This document shows, piece by piece, positions 1 to 12,069 of a stretch of 64,000 nucleotides of DNA; positions within the stretch are counted from its first letter, which is position 1, and each line of letters starts with the position of its first letter. Origin of the DNA: Kuschelorhynchus macadamiae (taxonomy: Eukaryota; Arthropoda; Insecta; Coleoptera; Curculionidae); NCBI GenBank assembly GCA_030620095.1, contig JAUTXW010000325.1:62001-126000 (forward strand), written 5' to 3'. The position numbers were made by a program, and so were the translations under genes. The notes beneath the pieces are model-generated. The model worked only from the letters and a program-made list of their open reading frames with translations, did not search any database and was not told the origin of the DNA.

Positions 1-1990
1 GAAGTGTACGTACCCCCAGACTCAATCTTGCGCAAATATGAAATTCATTCCCAGTCAGTTCAAGAGATAAATTTATCGAATCTGGAAACTAAGCTGATGA
101 TCTTTGGTGACTACAACTTACCAAATGTAGTATAGCCAAATGATAATATGAGTGTTAGTGTGGCATGCAATTTGAACCAACTATTCCATAGCCGAAAACT
201 TTTCATTCTTAAATTTGCTTCAAGTAAAGTTACTTTCTAAGACTTATTTTTCTCCCAGTATGCTTCTCCTTCTGATTTCTTATTTCCCCAATTGTGTTCA
301 TCATACAACACATTGTTTTGATTTAATTAAAACTTCTAATATATTGAGCTATGAAGGGTTCTATCGTGATTTTAATAATAATTTTATAATAAAAATATTG
401 ATGATGCTTTGAAGATTTTGTATCATTATCTAAATGAATGTATACTTTTGTATGTACCAATAAAAGTTCAAATTTTCCAAATTGGTTCAGTCCCTACCTT
501 AAACAACTTATTATTGATAAAAAAAATGGCCATAGAAGCTTGAAAACTTTTCTGGAAATCGTAAATATTTTTGGAAATACGTCAATGATAAAAGAAAATT
601 GGTTGAACTGCCTAATATTACGTTTTTTCAGGAAAGGTCAGCTAATAAACGGCCTAAGACAGCTAATCTATGTTTATGTGGACAGTTCCTTATCCCAGAG
701 TGCAATGTAAGTAATTGCAAAAATGTAGGTGTTAAAAGATGTTCTCTCTCTCTGTTTGAAAAAATAATAATAATCTTCCGAATAGGTCAAATCCTGAGCC
801 AGATGGTAACTGCCCTGTGCTGGTATTATACATAAAGATTAATCTGATTTCTGTCAAAGTAAATCTACAGTTAATAATTTCGTACTTTATGATGCTGACA
901 TTATTAAGGCGATGGAGTTGAGTGTACAGGTAAACTTTGTGTACACGGACTTTAGTAAGGCCTTTGACAGAGTAAATTTTGAGTTGCTTCTGGCTAAACT
1001 TAAAGCTACGGGGTTTTCAAACCAGCTGATTATTTGGCTAAATTATTTTTTAAAGGAACGTACCCGGCAGGTCAAAATCAAAAATTTTCTTTATAAAAGA
1101 TTTGATCTTTGATCGGGAGTGCATCTGCCAGGTACACCTGCTTTTTACTTTGTTTCTTATTTTTTATATTCCACGGACAAGGTGTTTGCAGATGATATAA
1201 AATTATATACGCTTATAGAAAACCATGATGGAGCTGTACGTTTTCAAACACACTTATATCAACTTTGAAACTGGTCATTGACAAACAACCTTTCCTTGAA
1301 TACTCGTAAAAACATATGCTTTTACAAAGGCAGAAAAAGGTCTGAGACTTCCTACCCTTTAAATAATGAGTAACTGAGCTATCAACGTCTCATAAAATAT
1401 TTATGGGTATGGTTTGATGAAAAGTTAAATTTCATATTTGCAAAAGTAATATTAAGGACTTTAAAATTTTACATTTTTTATTAAGGAATCGTAGCGCTAT
1501 ACATGTTGGTGTGTTAAAATTATTGAATTGCGCTCTGGTAGGATCTGTTGAAAATGCTAGCCCAGTATGGTCTCTCTTTTACAGGTGCCATTTTGACAGA
1601 ATTAAAAAGTGTAATATCGCTTCCTTAGATACCTATGCCGCTTTTAATGAAAATAATCCCAGTAAGGTGAGTAAACTTTTTAAATTTACTTACCCTAGAA
1701 AATAGACGTGTTATTGTTGACATTTATTTCGTTTAAAAAATAATTAACGGTTTAATGAATTATGATGACTTATTAAGGTAATGTATTTTTGTTTTACGTT
1801 ACAATAAGGTCAGGATACTATGATCCCTGTCTGGAACATGTCTTGTAATGCCGCAGGCGCAATGATCCATTTGACTCAAACGGCGATCGCGATTTCACTC
1901 TTTTTAGAGCTCATCAGGCCGCCATAGACTAGCGAGCCCCGTGTAGTTTCTGTGATTCCAGTTTGTGACTTATTAAGTTATTATCTCTCA
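1..1990 (+). mobile_element. Decayed CR1/jockey-type non-LTR retrotransposon (endonuclease + reverse transcriptase)
   Basis: The window opens inside an apurinic-type endonuclease domain: frame 1 gives EVYVPPDS and, near 100-125, IFGDYNLPNV, the conserved GDFNLP block of non-LTR retroelements. Bases 438-650 encode a linker typical of these elements (FPNWFSPYLKQLIIDKKNG). Bases 912-1110 encode a clear reverse transcriptase palm block, VYTDFSKAFDRVNFELLLAK, followed by WLNYFLKERTRQVKI. A degraded FADD-like block (gtgtttgcagatgatat, about 1176-1195) and the C-terminal region follow to about 1990. Several stops and frameshifts break the reading frame, so this is a dead copy. The 5' end lies outside the window and the 3' border is uncertain. 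The same general type of element occurs at 50.5-52.5 kb. Confidence 0.85.
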
Positions 1991-2088
1991 TAAAGCTCTA
2001 GGTTTCTAATCCAAACATTGGAAATTATGAATTGAAAAATTCCAATATACCAATTATGGCAATATCAACCTATTGATAGAACTTTTCG

Positions 2089-2341
2089 CAGTGTCGTAGC
2101 TACGAATTCCCCCTCCACCGCAGTTCTCAACAAACGATCAGAAAATAAGTGATGAAAAAAAAAGTCATTTATGGTTTTGAATAATTTCCTTATAAACAAA
2201 TCCAAATGGGCGGGAAAACGACTGATCACAAAAAAGTCATCCATAGCTTTTCTTTGGGCTCCATTACACATTATCGCCGGGACCCCTAGCATCAAAAACC
2301 TCCCCCTTGTGGGAGCTGGTGGGGGCGTAACTGCGCCACTG
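2089..2341. mobile_element. hAT-like MITE with imperfect terminal inverted repeats
   Basis: The stretch begins CAGTGTCGTAGCTACG and ends CGTAACTGCGCCACTG. The reverse complement of the right end is CAGTGGCGCAGTTACG, so about 24 terminal bases pair with a handful of mismatches. The CAGTG start, 253-base length and C-rich subterminal block fit a non-autonomous hAT element. The 8-base flanks (acttttcg, acacttca) agree only partly, so the target duplication is not proven. No coding capacity is seen. Confidence 0.55.
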
Positions 2342-3590
2342 ACACTTCACCTGTTTAACAACAATTTTAGACCTACAGATATTTTTCATTGCACCTTGGT
2401 TAGTTTTAAAAGAAAAGCTCTAATATGATAAACCATTAATGTTATATTCTAATTGTTTTTTTTTGTTGCAATATTTATTATTGTTCCGCCATTCAGTTAA
2501 GTTTTATTATATATTTTGTTATTATTTTGCGCCGCGTTAATTCAATAAATAAAAAGTAAAACAGGTTTCGGAAGATCTTATGCCTGCTTAAAGGAGCAAG
2601 TAGCTTAAGTAACTTATTTCCGACTTCGAATATCCCGTTGTAAATATAAGATTTAACAAACTAATGTGTTTGTATTTACAAATATTGGACATTTTCACTT
2701 AAATGGAACTTTCTAACAGCAGTTAAACTGCTGTTCCGACAATTTACAGTACACAATAAAAACGAATCTTTATATGCAAAATGGAGAACCTTAAAGCTTA
2801 AAGGATGTTTTTACGGCGTTTACGTGGTCATTTACAGAAGATGAATTTTTACAGTCGTGTAATTGCACGATGTTGATGCAAATTTACGTGACATCGACTT
2901 GCGCTAACTTGGCCATTTACTGCGTTGTTTACTGACAACTAACTTGAAAAGTATTATGAAATTAGGAATAAATAATCAATTGCGGATTGCAAAATTTTAA
3001 TTACGGTGCTGTGTAGAAAGAAGAGATTTTTAACATATTTACTATTGTACAAAACGTGTCTTAGATTCTGATTTTATAACAATTTTCCATTATTCATGAG
3101 TTTGGCAAAAATATATAGATTCGCGATCCAAATGTAACTATTTTTGGGGATAATCAACAAATCAATGTTCAATATTTGCAACCAATTAAGTTAAAATCTT
3201 ATTATTGCTTCTTTTTTTCGATGTCGTATCCTATTCCCCAATGCCCACTCAACTTCAGATAATGGGCGTTCTGTCCATTTTATGCAGATTCTACTTAGGA
3301 TTCTGATTTAATTTAGTAATGAATTAACATAACTTATGCCTCCATTAGCCAACCACAAGCCCTCAGTACCCTCGTGAATCAATTTATTGTATATATAAAC
3401 TACATAGAACGTTTTTAGCTTAGACGGTTTCCAGAGTATTATGGAGGGTATTGCAAGCATATTTTCACGGGAATCAAGATACCAAAGAGCAGTACAATTC
3501 TAATTTTTAATATCTTAACTGGCCAATATTATGGATTTCAAATATAGGATAGATGACTTGAAAGGCACCCTAGAAACAAAGAAAAACGTT
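2342..3590. other. AT-rich stretch with no recognisable gene
   Basis: I see no conserved coding block, long inverted repeat or tandem array here. All reading frames are closed at short intervals. Confidence 0.5.
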
Positions 3591-5492
3591 AAATATCCTT
3601 TACCCGGAATTTTCTTTATTATGAATCTTTCCTTTCATTAGGAATAGTAAAGTGTAACTCAATTTAGTTTCGCACATAGTCATTTTAATATACTGTCTGC
3701 CGCAATTTTGTTCCACCACATCGTACAAATATTTTACCAGTTTTTACCTATGCCACACTCGATTTTTGGGCATGATTTAAAATAACGTGAATACGTAGTT
3801 TTTACTCTGATTTATTAAGACCACCATTTTGTATCGTCATTTTGAATTCGTACCAGTTAATCCCTGTATCACATTCAATTTTGTTGCAAGATATTAAGTC
3901 AATTGAATAAGATTATTTTACACTGATTTTTTAGACATTATAGTATTGGACCCAAAATTTTATTATTTTTAACAACACACCAAATATGAATGAAACTTCT
4001 CCCTTGAAATTTAATGGTTTGCAATATTCTCGGATTTTCTACAGCCCATTGATGCGTATTGTGTCGATTAAATATTCCTAAGGAGGTAAATGTGGCCTCG
4101 TCTGTCCAAACAATTTTTTTAAACAAATCAGAGTCGTTTTGTTGCCTTATTATAATTTGAGACACAAATTGAAAGCGACTTTCGTTCTTTGCAGCTGTTA
4201 AATGCTGAAGTGGAAGTATGTGGAAAGGCCTGAGTTTAAAATTTGAAATAAAAAATAAATTTGTAAAGTCCCGAACTGCATCCGATTGATTGGTGGGATT
4301 TCTTATAATAATTATAATTTCTAATAATTTAAAATAGTTCTGTCTTGATATACTTTTCGTCCTGAGTTTCATTTTTTGTTATGTAATGATTTAGTTTCTT
4401 CAAATAGGTTTTTAATCCTCAGAATTGTTTTTACGAATATATTTCTATGAAAATTGGCAATATATGTTCTTCTTTCTTCACTGGCGTTTTCTTAACACTT
4501 ATAATACAATACATACAATTTGTAGTTTGTCATTTAATGAATATCTCATTACGGCAAAGTAATATAATATCTACTAATATGTCAAAATTACAGTGATTTT
4601 AAAGTAATTACTATTTAGTATTTTCTCAGACAGATTTTTAAAATAATTTATTAGGCCGGCATTTTGTTTTGCTGCTTCGGATTCGTACCAACAGGTTGAT
4701 TCCTATGTAACATTTGATTTTTGTGCAAACCTGGATAAAATAATTATAGTAATAATTTTTGAACGTATCAGTAGACCGCCATTTTGTTCCGCAATATTGG
4801 ATTTTTACCAAAATATTACCAGGTCATCCCCACATAATTTTTGACAAAAATTTGAAGTCAAGACGGGCCAGGTAGTAGTTTTTAGCTACGCCGCGAACTG
4901 ACAGACAGGCCAATGGAATTCAGAAAACATATTTTTGACATCTAGGGGTGCTAAGACGTAAAGAATAAGTAAAACCTGGAATTTTTTTCACGATTACAAA
5001 CATTTAATTTGGCCGCCATCTTGAATTCGTACCAAAATGTTACCAATTCATCTCCACACCACAATTAATTCTTGCACAAAATTTGAAATCAATCTATTAT
5101 GTTGTTATTTCTGGCTGAGTTTTTAAATATTTTATTAAGCCGCCATTATGTTTGGGCATCTTGGATTGGTACCAAAAGTTTTACTAGTTAATTACTACCT
5201 AATACTTGATTTTTGTGTAAAATTTAAGTATTGGATAAATAGTATTTTATTAATAAATTAACATTTGACATATTGGATTTTTACCGAAATATTACCAGGT
5301 CATCCTCATATGAAGTTTAATTTTTGACCAAAATTTTAAGTCAATCCCGTAAGAGACAGATAGAGTGACAGACAGACCGACGAAGTTGAGAAACAAGTTT
5401 TTCGGCATCTAGGGACCCGAAATGTGAAGATCTGAAGAAATCTCAGAGGGTAATTTTTTCACGATTACAATACTTCTCTTTTACGAGAGATC
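3591..5492 (-). repeat. Pal-R dispersed repeat, reverse orientation, two nested or tandem copies
   Basis: Read on the minus strand this block starts near 5490 with the family's terminal sequence (agagaagtattgtaatcgtg), then gaaaaacttg and gacagacag-type microsatellite sequence. It runs through repeated units containing gtacgaattcaagatggcg and aaaatggcggcc, and ends near 3600 with the family's other terminus (ggaaagattcat, ttccgggtaaagg). A second copy of the start motif (gtaatcgtgaaaaaaat) lies near 4980-5000, so the block is at least two copies joined head to tail. A mariner-like transposase remnant (3938-4372) interrupts it. Confidence 0.7.
3938..4372 (-). pseudogene. Mariner-like transposase fragment
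   Basis: This 144-residue open frame carries the middle of an IS630/Tc1/mariner-type DDE transposase. Residues about 90-96 are WTDEATF, holding the first catalytic aspartate. They are followed by NRHNTHQWAVENP, the R-H-N...W..ENP block common in insect mariner-like proteins, and by IHIWCVV..NKILGP, the VWCGI..N.IIGP strand. Upstream residues RPFHILPLQHL match the linker preceding the catalytic core. The second and third catalytic residues are missing because the frame stops at 3938, so this is a truncated non-functional copy. The fragment at 36.4-37.0 kb looks like the same family and supplies the complementary C-terminal half. Confidence 0.8.
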
Positions 5493-5494
5493 TG

Positions 5495-6755
5495 AAATTG
5501 TTATCCAATTAAAATCAAATCTTGACTCTTAAAAAAAAATACCATTGGACTATTTTGTTGTCAGGGTTACCTCGAAAGCACTTGGGACTGACGCGACGTT
5601 GCTAAAACAGTTGACAACTATTTGATAGAATTTCATTTGCGTTTAGGGGTTGCATTCTGAGATCCTACTAGCAATTATCTGCTTATGTAAGGCTAGATAT
5701 AGAGTACATTGTGAACATTTGTTCAGGTCTTAAAAAAATTACTTTTAGATCATTATTTATTTTAGAGATGATCTGTCTGGTGTTCAAAGAACAATTTATA
5801 GACACGTGTATATTATAGCTTTAGATATTAACAGGCGTCCCAACAGTTCAGGATAAAAATATTATGGACTTTTGGGAGTAAAATTTAAAAAATAGAGACA
5901 TTTGTGAAAAATCAGAGACCAAAAAAGGCACCACCTTTGCTTTAAAAGCAAATTTCTTTGATTGCTAACGCATCTCTCTTGCTGCATCAATTTTTTTTTT
6001 ATTTAATTTTGACCAGCAATTTAAAATGTGCTTATCGCCGGAGTGTTGTTAAACACCATAAACATTTTAGAAGTTCAAAAAAAAGGACGTTCTGTTTTTG
6101 TCCTGTATGTATGTATGTATATGTCCGCGATTTTCTCTGCAAATACTAAACGGATTTGAATGAGATTTTCACCGTGTTGTGGAATAACATTTCAAGGTGG
6201 CTTCAGTAGTGAAACCGCTTGCTACCAGAGAATATCTGACAAATTTCTTTAATTATTTGTATAGAAAGTGCTCTTAACAATAATAATAATAATAATAATA
6301 ATAAATTAATATAATAATAATAATTAAGTTGTGTTGGTGAATACAAAATATAATCAAATCCAATAATATATAATATAGTAGAAGAGGGTTTTCGCACTGC
6401 CACCTTTAAAAATCAAATAAAAAACTCATTTTTAAAAGCTGTTGGTATAATTAATATAATGGACAAAACTTAATAAAAAGACAAATTTCTGATCAGAGAG
6501 TATACTAAAAAATGCATTTTAATTTTAATTCCTCAAAAAAGTTTTAAAAATAGGAAGTTTATGGACTCTTTTTAAAAAGGGGCCAAGGCGAAAAATAGAG
6601 ACTTTCTGGGAAAATATAGAACTGTTGGAGGCTTGTATTAAGTCTTTTGGATCAAGATATAGACATGTTACACAAAATTAAAAAATGACAAAAGTTATTT
6701 CATATAAAAGTAGATACGTTTCAGCGAAGACAATACTCGAAATAGACAATCCATC
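5495..6755. other. Non-coding stretch with short microsatellites and a TATG-linked repeat
   Basis: There is no convincing gene. Bases 6105-6122 are a short TATG tract followed by TCCGCGATTTTCTCTGCAAA, a type of microsatellite-adjacent sequence often seen in dispersed insect repeats. Short inverted blocks ccaacagttc (about 5839) and gaactgttgg (about 6620) could be the ends of an 800-base element, but the rest of the arms match poorly. Confidence 0.4.
6278..6303. repeat. (AAT)n microsatellite
   Basis: An uninterrupted run of about nine AAT units is followed by imperfect AT-rich units to about 6325. Confidence 0.9.
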
Positions 6756-6759
6756 CAAT

Positions 6760-7262
6760 GTACAGGGTGCTCCAATAATAGAGGATATCGGCAATAGCTC
6801 GTTAATGAGCGAGGGCAGGACACCGTTTGGGCAAAAAGATTAAACCGACTTCTACCTTGCTTCAGTGAAACAACAAAACAAAATCGACGAAATAAACTAA
6901 CAGCTAACAACAAATATATTTAAAACTACTTAAGGTAAGAAGATTTAGTATATGCGACTCGACCTACTACAAGAAACGATGTGGTGGACCGTATTAGGAA
7001 TGCCATCCAAAGTATCTCTATAGCAGAAGTGGAAGCTGCAGTCCAATGGGCATAGGAAAGATTGCAAGTTTGTATTGACGAAGACGGCCAGCATTTTGAG
7101 CATTTGCAAAAGTAGTTTTTCAGTAATTTTAAATATATTTGTTGTTAGTTCACTTCGTCGTTTTTCTTTTGTTGTTTCATTGAACCAAGGTAGAACTTGG
7201 TTTAATATTTTTGCCTAAACCGAGTCCTGCCCTGCCTCACCTTACCTAGCTTTAGCTATTTT
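6760..7262. mobile_element. Long inverted-repeat element around a mariner-type transposase tail
   Basis: A left arm (about 6785-6932) and a right arm (about 7108-7250) are imperfect inverted copies of roughly 145 bases. The left arm contains gggcaggac, ttctaccttg, gaaacaacaaaa and aacaacaaatatattt. The right arm contains the reverse complement of each in reverse order. Between them, on the plus strand, lies a transposase C-terminus (6955-7112). The left side begins with tacagggtgctcca, a terminus typical of insect mariner-like elements. A candidate opposite terminus, tggaccaccctgta, lies at 7964-7978. The object could be a rearranged mariner or a foldback derivative. Confidence 0.6.
6955..7112 (+). 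pseudogene. Tc1/mariner-type transposase C-terminal remnant
   Basis: The plus-strand frame beginning near 6952 reads ATRPTTRNDVVDRIRNAIQS, then ERLQVCIDEDGQHFEHLQK and a stop. This is the usual C-terminus of insect Tc1/mariner-like transposases, in which a helix of the type L..RI...... is followed by RL..CI..NG.HFEHL. One in-frame stop separates the two parts. The catalytic core is not present upstream, so only the tail survives, lying between long inverted arms. Confidence 0.7.
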
Positions 7263-10200
7263 ATTATGAAGCTTATGTCACTATGAGCCTGAGTTTTAGT
7301 ATTTTTTGTTTTGTTCCTTTGTTAAGTTTTGTTTTTTACAGTTATGCAAGATTACTAAAGTTACTATTGGATCCTTGTTTTTTTTTTCAGTTTTCTGGTT
7401 TTCCTAAAATTTTAGCCTTAATTGAAATGAGAAATGAAAATAATTTCCACTTTGCTATTGTCATTTTTTCACCTCTACAAATTCGAGAGACCATCATCAA
7501 CTTTCTTAATTTAAAAGCGGACCTGGGTTTTTTATTTCACTATTGAATGCCCTTCATAAATATCAAATAAACAGTGACATAAAAGCCATAGCGTTCGATT
7601 TGATTTTTTTTTGAGAAATTCAGCATTATTTGGTGAATTCTGAAACAACGCCATCTAATACAGTTTATGGCTCGACGGGTACAGCAAAACAAAATACTTT
7701 TTTACGACACCAAGTTGAATAAAATCGGTTCATCCAAAACAGAGATATCCACATTTGAAATTAAAAATGTTTGACCTTCTCCCACCACTTAAATTATGGA
7801 AAATTTAAGAGAAAATTAGCATTTATACTTTATTGTTGCTGTTAGGTCCCCTAGCGGCCAACTTTGGAACTTAAAGATAATTTACAGAAATTTCTCTTGG
7901 CCGATTTACCTATACATATTTTTTTCCTTAAGTTCTGTCATTAACGGTTCCCGAGCTACAGCCTGGACCACCCTGTACAATCAAGCCCCACAAATAGATC
8001 CCAAATTTGTAGTAGTAGACTTAAATCGAGCTTCTGGCAATACCAAGACAAATATTATTTCGTAAGTTCTACTTACACGGCCACACTAGGAATTGATGAG
8101 ATTACATTATTACTTGTAGCTGGTAAACTATCTTTACGAAGTATAATTAGTTATAAGTTTTAATTTCAAATTTACCAAGAATTATTTAGAAAAATAAATT
8201 GTATACCAGTTATAATTTGTGCTGTTTACCTTTTATCGACATCTATTTAATAATGCTACTCTCTCGTTAAACTTATGAATTACGCATATTTCAAACTATT
8301 TATGCCATATACTTTGAACTCATGCTGTCTAAACTTTAATATATATATATATTATTTTTTTAAACTATTTTTACAAAAGTGTGTACTTGTTGTGGAGCCA
8401 TGAGAAAGGAAATATACTTTCCGACACGTTGGCAACTTAAGATTGGGTTTCATTACTAAACGATCCATATAACCCATTAAAATTACTGCATTTAACAATA
8501 ATTGGATCATTAAAAACTTTGAAGGATTTAATTATAACTTTCAGTTGGGTCACCCCGGATACACCAAAGTTTTGTATGACTTGTTTTGTTAACAAAAAAA
8601 AACACTCTGTATATTTCACTAGTGGTCAGATTGCTCGTTCTCAGTATTACAATATCCGCTCAAAGATTTTTTTTTAATAGTGCTTCTTAAAGGACTATAT
8701 AAATTCGAGTACAATTTATTACAATTATATTGGTAATATTGCAATTTTAAATCTGTATATGTATCAATGTGTGTGGTATCCTTTAAATTGTTATGTTGAA
8801 ATTGATTAGTAGGCTATTTACAGTATAAACTGAAAAGGGATTCTGTTGACTTCTTCCCATTTCCTGTGGAAACAATGTATGGAACTTCGTTTGTTAGTTT
8901 TGTAAGGCCATGCTAAACCACAAATCGTAAGAATCGTTAGTGGGCAGTCACGAAATAACAAATCGGTTCCTCTGACTCTGATTTCACCACATCATGATTA
9001 TTAAATTTAGATCTATTATTATAAATCCTCAACAATAAAATATATATAAGACGGTACTTATTATTCATGTACTATTATGCTCCCATCAACTCCGATTTAG
9101 TTCATTCAATTACTCAGCAAATCTTTTTCTGGGTAAAGAAAGCCTACTAAGCGCTAAGCGAGTAAAAGGCCAGATTGTATTACTAATGTTTGACACAGAA
9201 ATAACAATGCCTCTTTCCTACTTTTGCTATATTAAACCAGTCCCTTTAAAAAGTAGTCAGACAAAGGCAAAGGAAAGCATAAAGAGTCTATTGTGAATAC
9301 GTTGATTTCTCACAGGCATCCAAACTATACAAAATCCTTCCCACCCTTCAAAATCACATATATTGAAGAAACACGTCCGACATTGCTGCCGTGAGGTCTT
9401 TCAGACATACACATATGTGTGCGACACTGATGGGATAGTACAGTAGCAACTAACACCCCGCCACATTTCGACCAACAAGCAATTACCAAAGGTAGATCCA
9501 CTGATACCGCCTTTGACTATGCTCAGCTATGAGCTTGAGAAATCATCAGACAATGAGGGGCTGTGCGGTTTATAGATAGTGCTTTAATAAAATCATCATT
9601 CCAAAAATGGAGATTAGACCAACATTTAAAACACGATATGCTGATAGATCAAGAACTACACGTATGCTGTTGATCTATTCTGTAACAGGTAATCGAGTGC
9701 CACATACTACATCATAAAAGAAGAGATCACAGAATAAAATCAATATGTTAATATGTGGATATAATAATCCATATAAATAACTCTAAGGAAACAGTTTGGC
9801 AATCCCAAAGCCGATTATAACAAAGAAACATTTAACTCGTATAAAAAATACAAAAGCGCCACCATTTCGGACATAGCGATTCATGAGAATTAATCGTGAA
9901 CACCATAAAGATACGCATAGTAGGCTATATGAAATTGGAGAAAGGTGTACCTGTACCTTGGCACTTACACCATAAATCCAACCGTTAAAAAAAAAGAAGC
10001 AACGGTACACGGATTGCTGCGAGAGTCGCTGAACAGGTGAGCCGAAAATCGCCATTTTTGTAGTTATTCAAATGAAGCGCAGGTATAAATGATACACGAG
10101 GTTAAGTGTCCATTTGTGGATAGTATCTCTTGCATCAAGAGAAACGCAAGCTTACTGCGAAATGGCGAAGAGGCGTATGTTTATGTACGATGCATTGTGT

Positions 10201-10660
10201 TTTGGGTGCATTGAAACGCCTTGACATAAACAGAGATTTATTTGCGCAGTTGCTTATTCAGCACTTGCAGTAAACGTTAACCGTTGAACAAGCAGAACAA
10301 CTATTAATTTGTATTATGATAATAAAATTGCTGTATCTGCGGTATACATAATAAGGACTTTATTTTAGAGAATGCTGTAATTTTTTTAAGAACGACAAAC
10401 TACTAAGGCTAGAGAGCTATCGTACTGTAACAATATACCCTGGTTGCGTTAACAATTTCCCATTATTGTGTCACAAAACAAGTCGTCGTAAGCGAATGAC
10501 GATTTCTCAGTGGTCCTAATCACAAAATCGAAGGAGTTCTAAAAACTAGGGCTGAACGAGTTCGTTCACTTTCAAATCTAAAATAACCTAGGAACGCATA
10601 GAGTGGCTGTCTAAATAACGGTAACCTATAAAAATTCGTTAACGCTAAATTTCCCAATTT
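7263..10660. other. No recognisable gene; candidate transposon terminus near 7970
   Basis: Bases 7560-7980 end in gttcccgagctaca followed by gcctggaccaccctgta, which resembles the right terminus of mariner-like or related insect elements. A short TA run lies at 8341-8352. The rest, including open frames near 8.5 and 9.9 kb, has no conserved motif that I can identify. Confidence 0.4.
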
Positions 10661-10662
10661 TT

Positions 10663-10815
10663 ACTTCCCTTGTAAAATGGAAGTATTATAATCGTGAAAA
10701 AATCACCCTCCGATATTTTTTCAGATCTTTATTATCAAGTTTCAGGGTCGGCCTGTCTGTTCGCGGCACAGCTAAAAAACTTCTTATACGATTGACTTCA
10801 AATGTTGGTCAAATA
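10663..10815 (+). repeat. Pal-R dispersed repeat, 5' end only
   Basis: The copy starts with the hairpin (acttccctt / aatggaagt), then ataatcgtgaaaaaatcac, the cggcctgtctgttcgcggca block and ttatacgattgacttcaaat. It stops at 10815, where a hAT-like terminus (ccgtggcgcc) begins, so it has been truncated or interrupted there. Confidence 0.75.
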
Positions 10816-11250
10816 CCGTGGCGCCTATTCGGGTGAAGTAGGTGAAGTGCTACTTTACCAGGAAAAACAAACAAGTAAACATCTAACTATATTTATTATA
10901 TATCTCTTAAAATTTAAGTTTTTACATTCATTTATTCACCTAACTAGCAAAAAATAAACTGTACATCTGGAATAAATATTTTACTTGACCGTTGGTCGCA
11001 TGTCTTTTAAAACTTTAAATCGAACTTTATTATAACAACTATAACAGTGGCGCAAACCACTTCGACTTTGCTGGAGGTGCTACGTTTAGTTTGCCTACTA
11101 CGTTGCCATGACAACGCGTACGTGATGACGTCGACCGCATGGAAGATTAATGTTAACTAGCGCCGTACAACGCTCTCGGTGAATTGCTAACGCAGTACAC
11201 TACACCCACGTGTCGTTCAGTTTGGGGTGATTGTTTACTTTTATTTTCGC
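10816..11250. mobile_element. hAT-like element ends
   Basis: Bases 10816-10859 read ccgtggcgcctatt followed by ggtgaagt, gct and actttacc, an imperfect palindrome. The same palindrome, in perfect form, sits behind the CAGGGG terminus at 63916. A second start of the type cagtggcgcaaacc is at 11045. This resembles two left termini of hAT-type elements, the second followed by a relatively GC-rich body to about 11250. No transposase frame is visible and neither right end was located. Confidence 0.35.
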
Positions 11251-11961
11251 GGATTTCTCAGCAACCGGTTAGTTCTTTTGCAGTTTGGGATATATTTATT
11301 TATGGTGTTGTTACAACTTTATTTGGTGTCGGGTTTATTAATTTACATTATTGATGAATCCGATCACGGATGTGATTTGCATTTTATTGGAAACTCCATT
11401 TAATCGATGGAAGGAACAAGAGTTTTAATCGTCATCCTGGTTTTCGGCGTACAAATGGTTATGTAGTAGTCAAATATTACAAAAATTGTTTTGCTGGCCT
11501 TGTTTACTAGTTTTCCAATAAATATTCAGTGTGGAATAAGGAAGGATTTGCAGGTATGTTAAATACATGAAGGTCTTTACATAAACATGAAGACTCGGCG
11601 GCAAATTTAAAAAACATTTGTAAAAAATCAAAGCACTATAGCTGACACTTTAAAAAAACATGCTAAACTATATAAAATACATTTTAACGAAAACATCCGA
11701 TTAAATAGACTATTTATGTGCTTGGTAATTGATGCAATTTTATACCTAGTAAAACAAGAGTTAGCCTTTCGCGGCCTTGATGAGAGCAGCGAGTCAATAA
11801 ATAGGGAGAATTTTAAAAAGCTTTTAGGTTTATTAATATCGAGAAGTTCCCAAGAACTAAAAGATCATTAACTTAACTGAAATTGTGGATATAAGATTCA
11901 AGGGTTCGATTTTCGCCCTAGTTTTGCTAAGTATTTTTTATGACATACTAAAAAAAAAGGG
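11251..11961. other. No recognisable gene
   Basis: AT-rich sequence with only short frames and no repeat structure that I can see. Confidence 0.45.
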
Positions 11962-12069
11962 TTTTACTAAAAAATCGAGTTGAAATGTCAAACTGCAAAC
12001 TAAAGATGTTGGTATTTTTACTAAAAAATCGAGCTGAAAGGTCAAACTGCAAACTAAAGATGTTGAAAT
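11962..12069. repeat. Two-copy 54-bp tandem duplication
   Basis: The unit beginning ttttactaaaaaatcgag and ending aactaaagatgttg occurs twice head to tail with a 54-base period and two or three substitutions, which indicates a fairly recent local duplication. Confidence 0.9.

Noticed and set aside
9783..10055. Minus-strand 90-residue frame
   Set aside because: No recognisable domain; it contains a poly-A-derived FFFF run and looks random.
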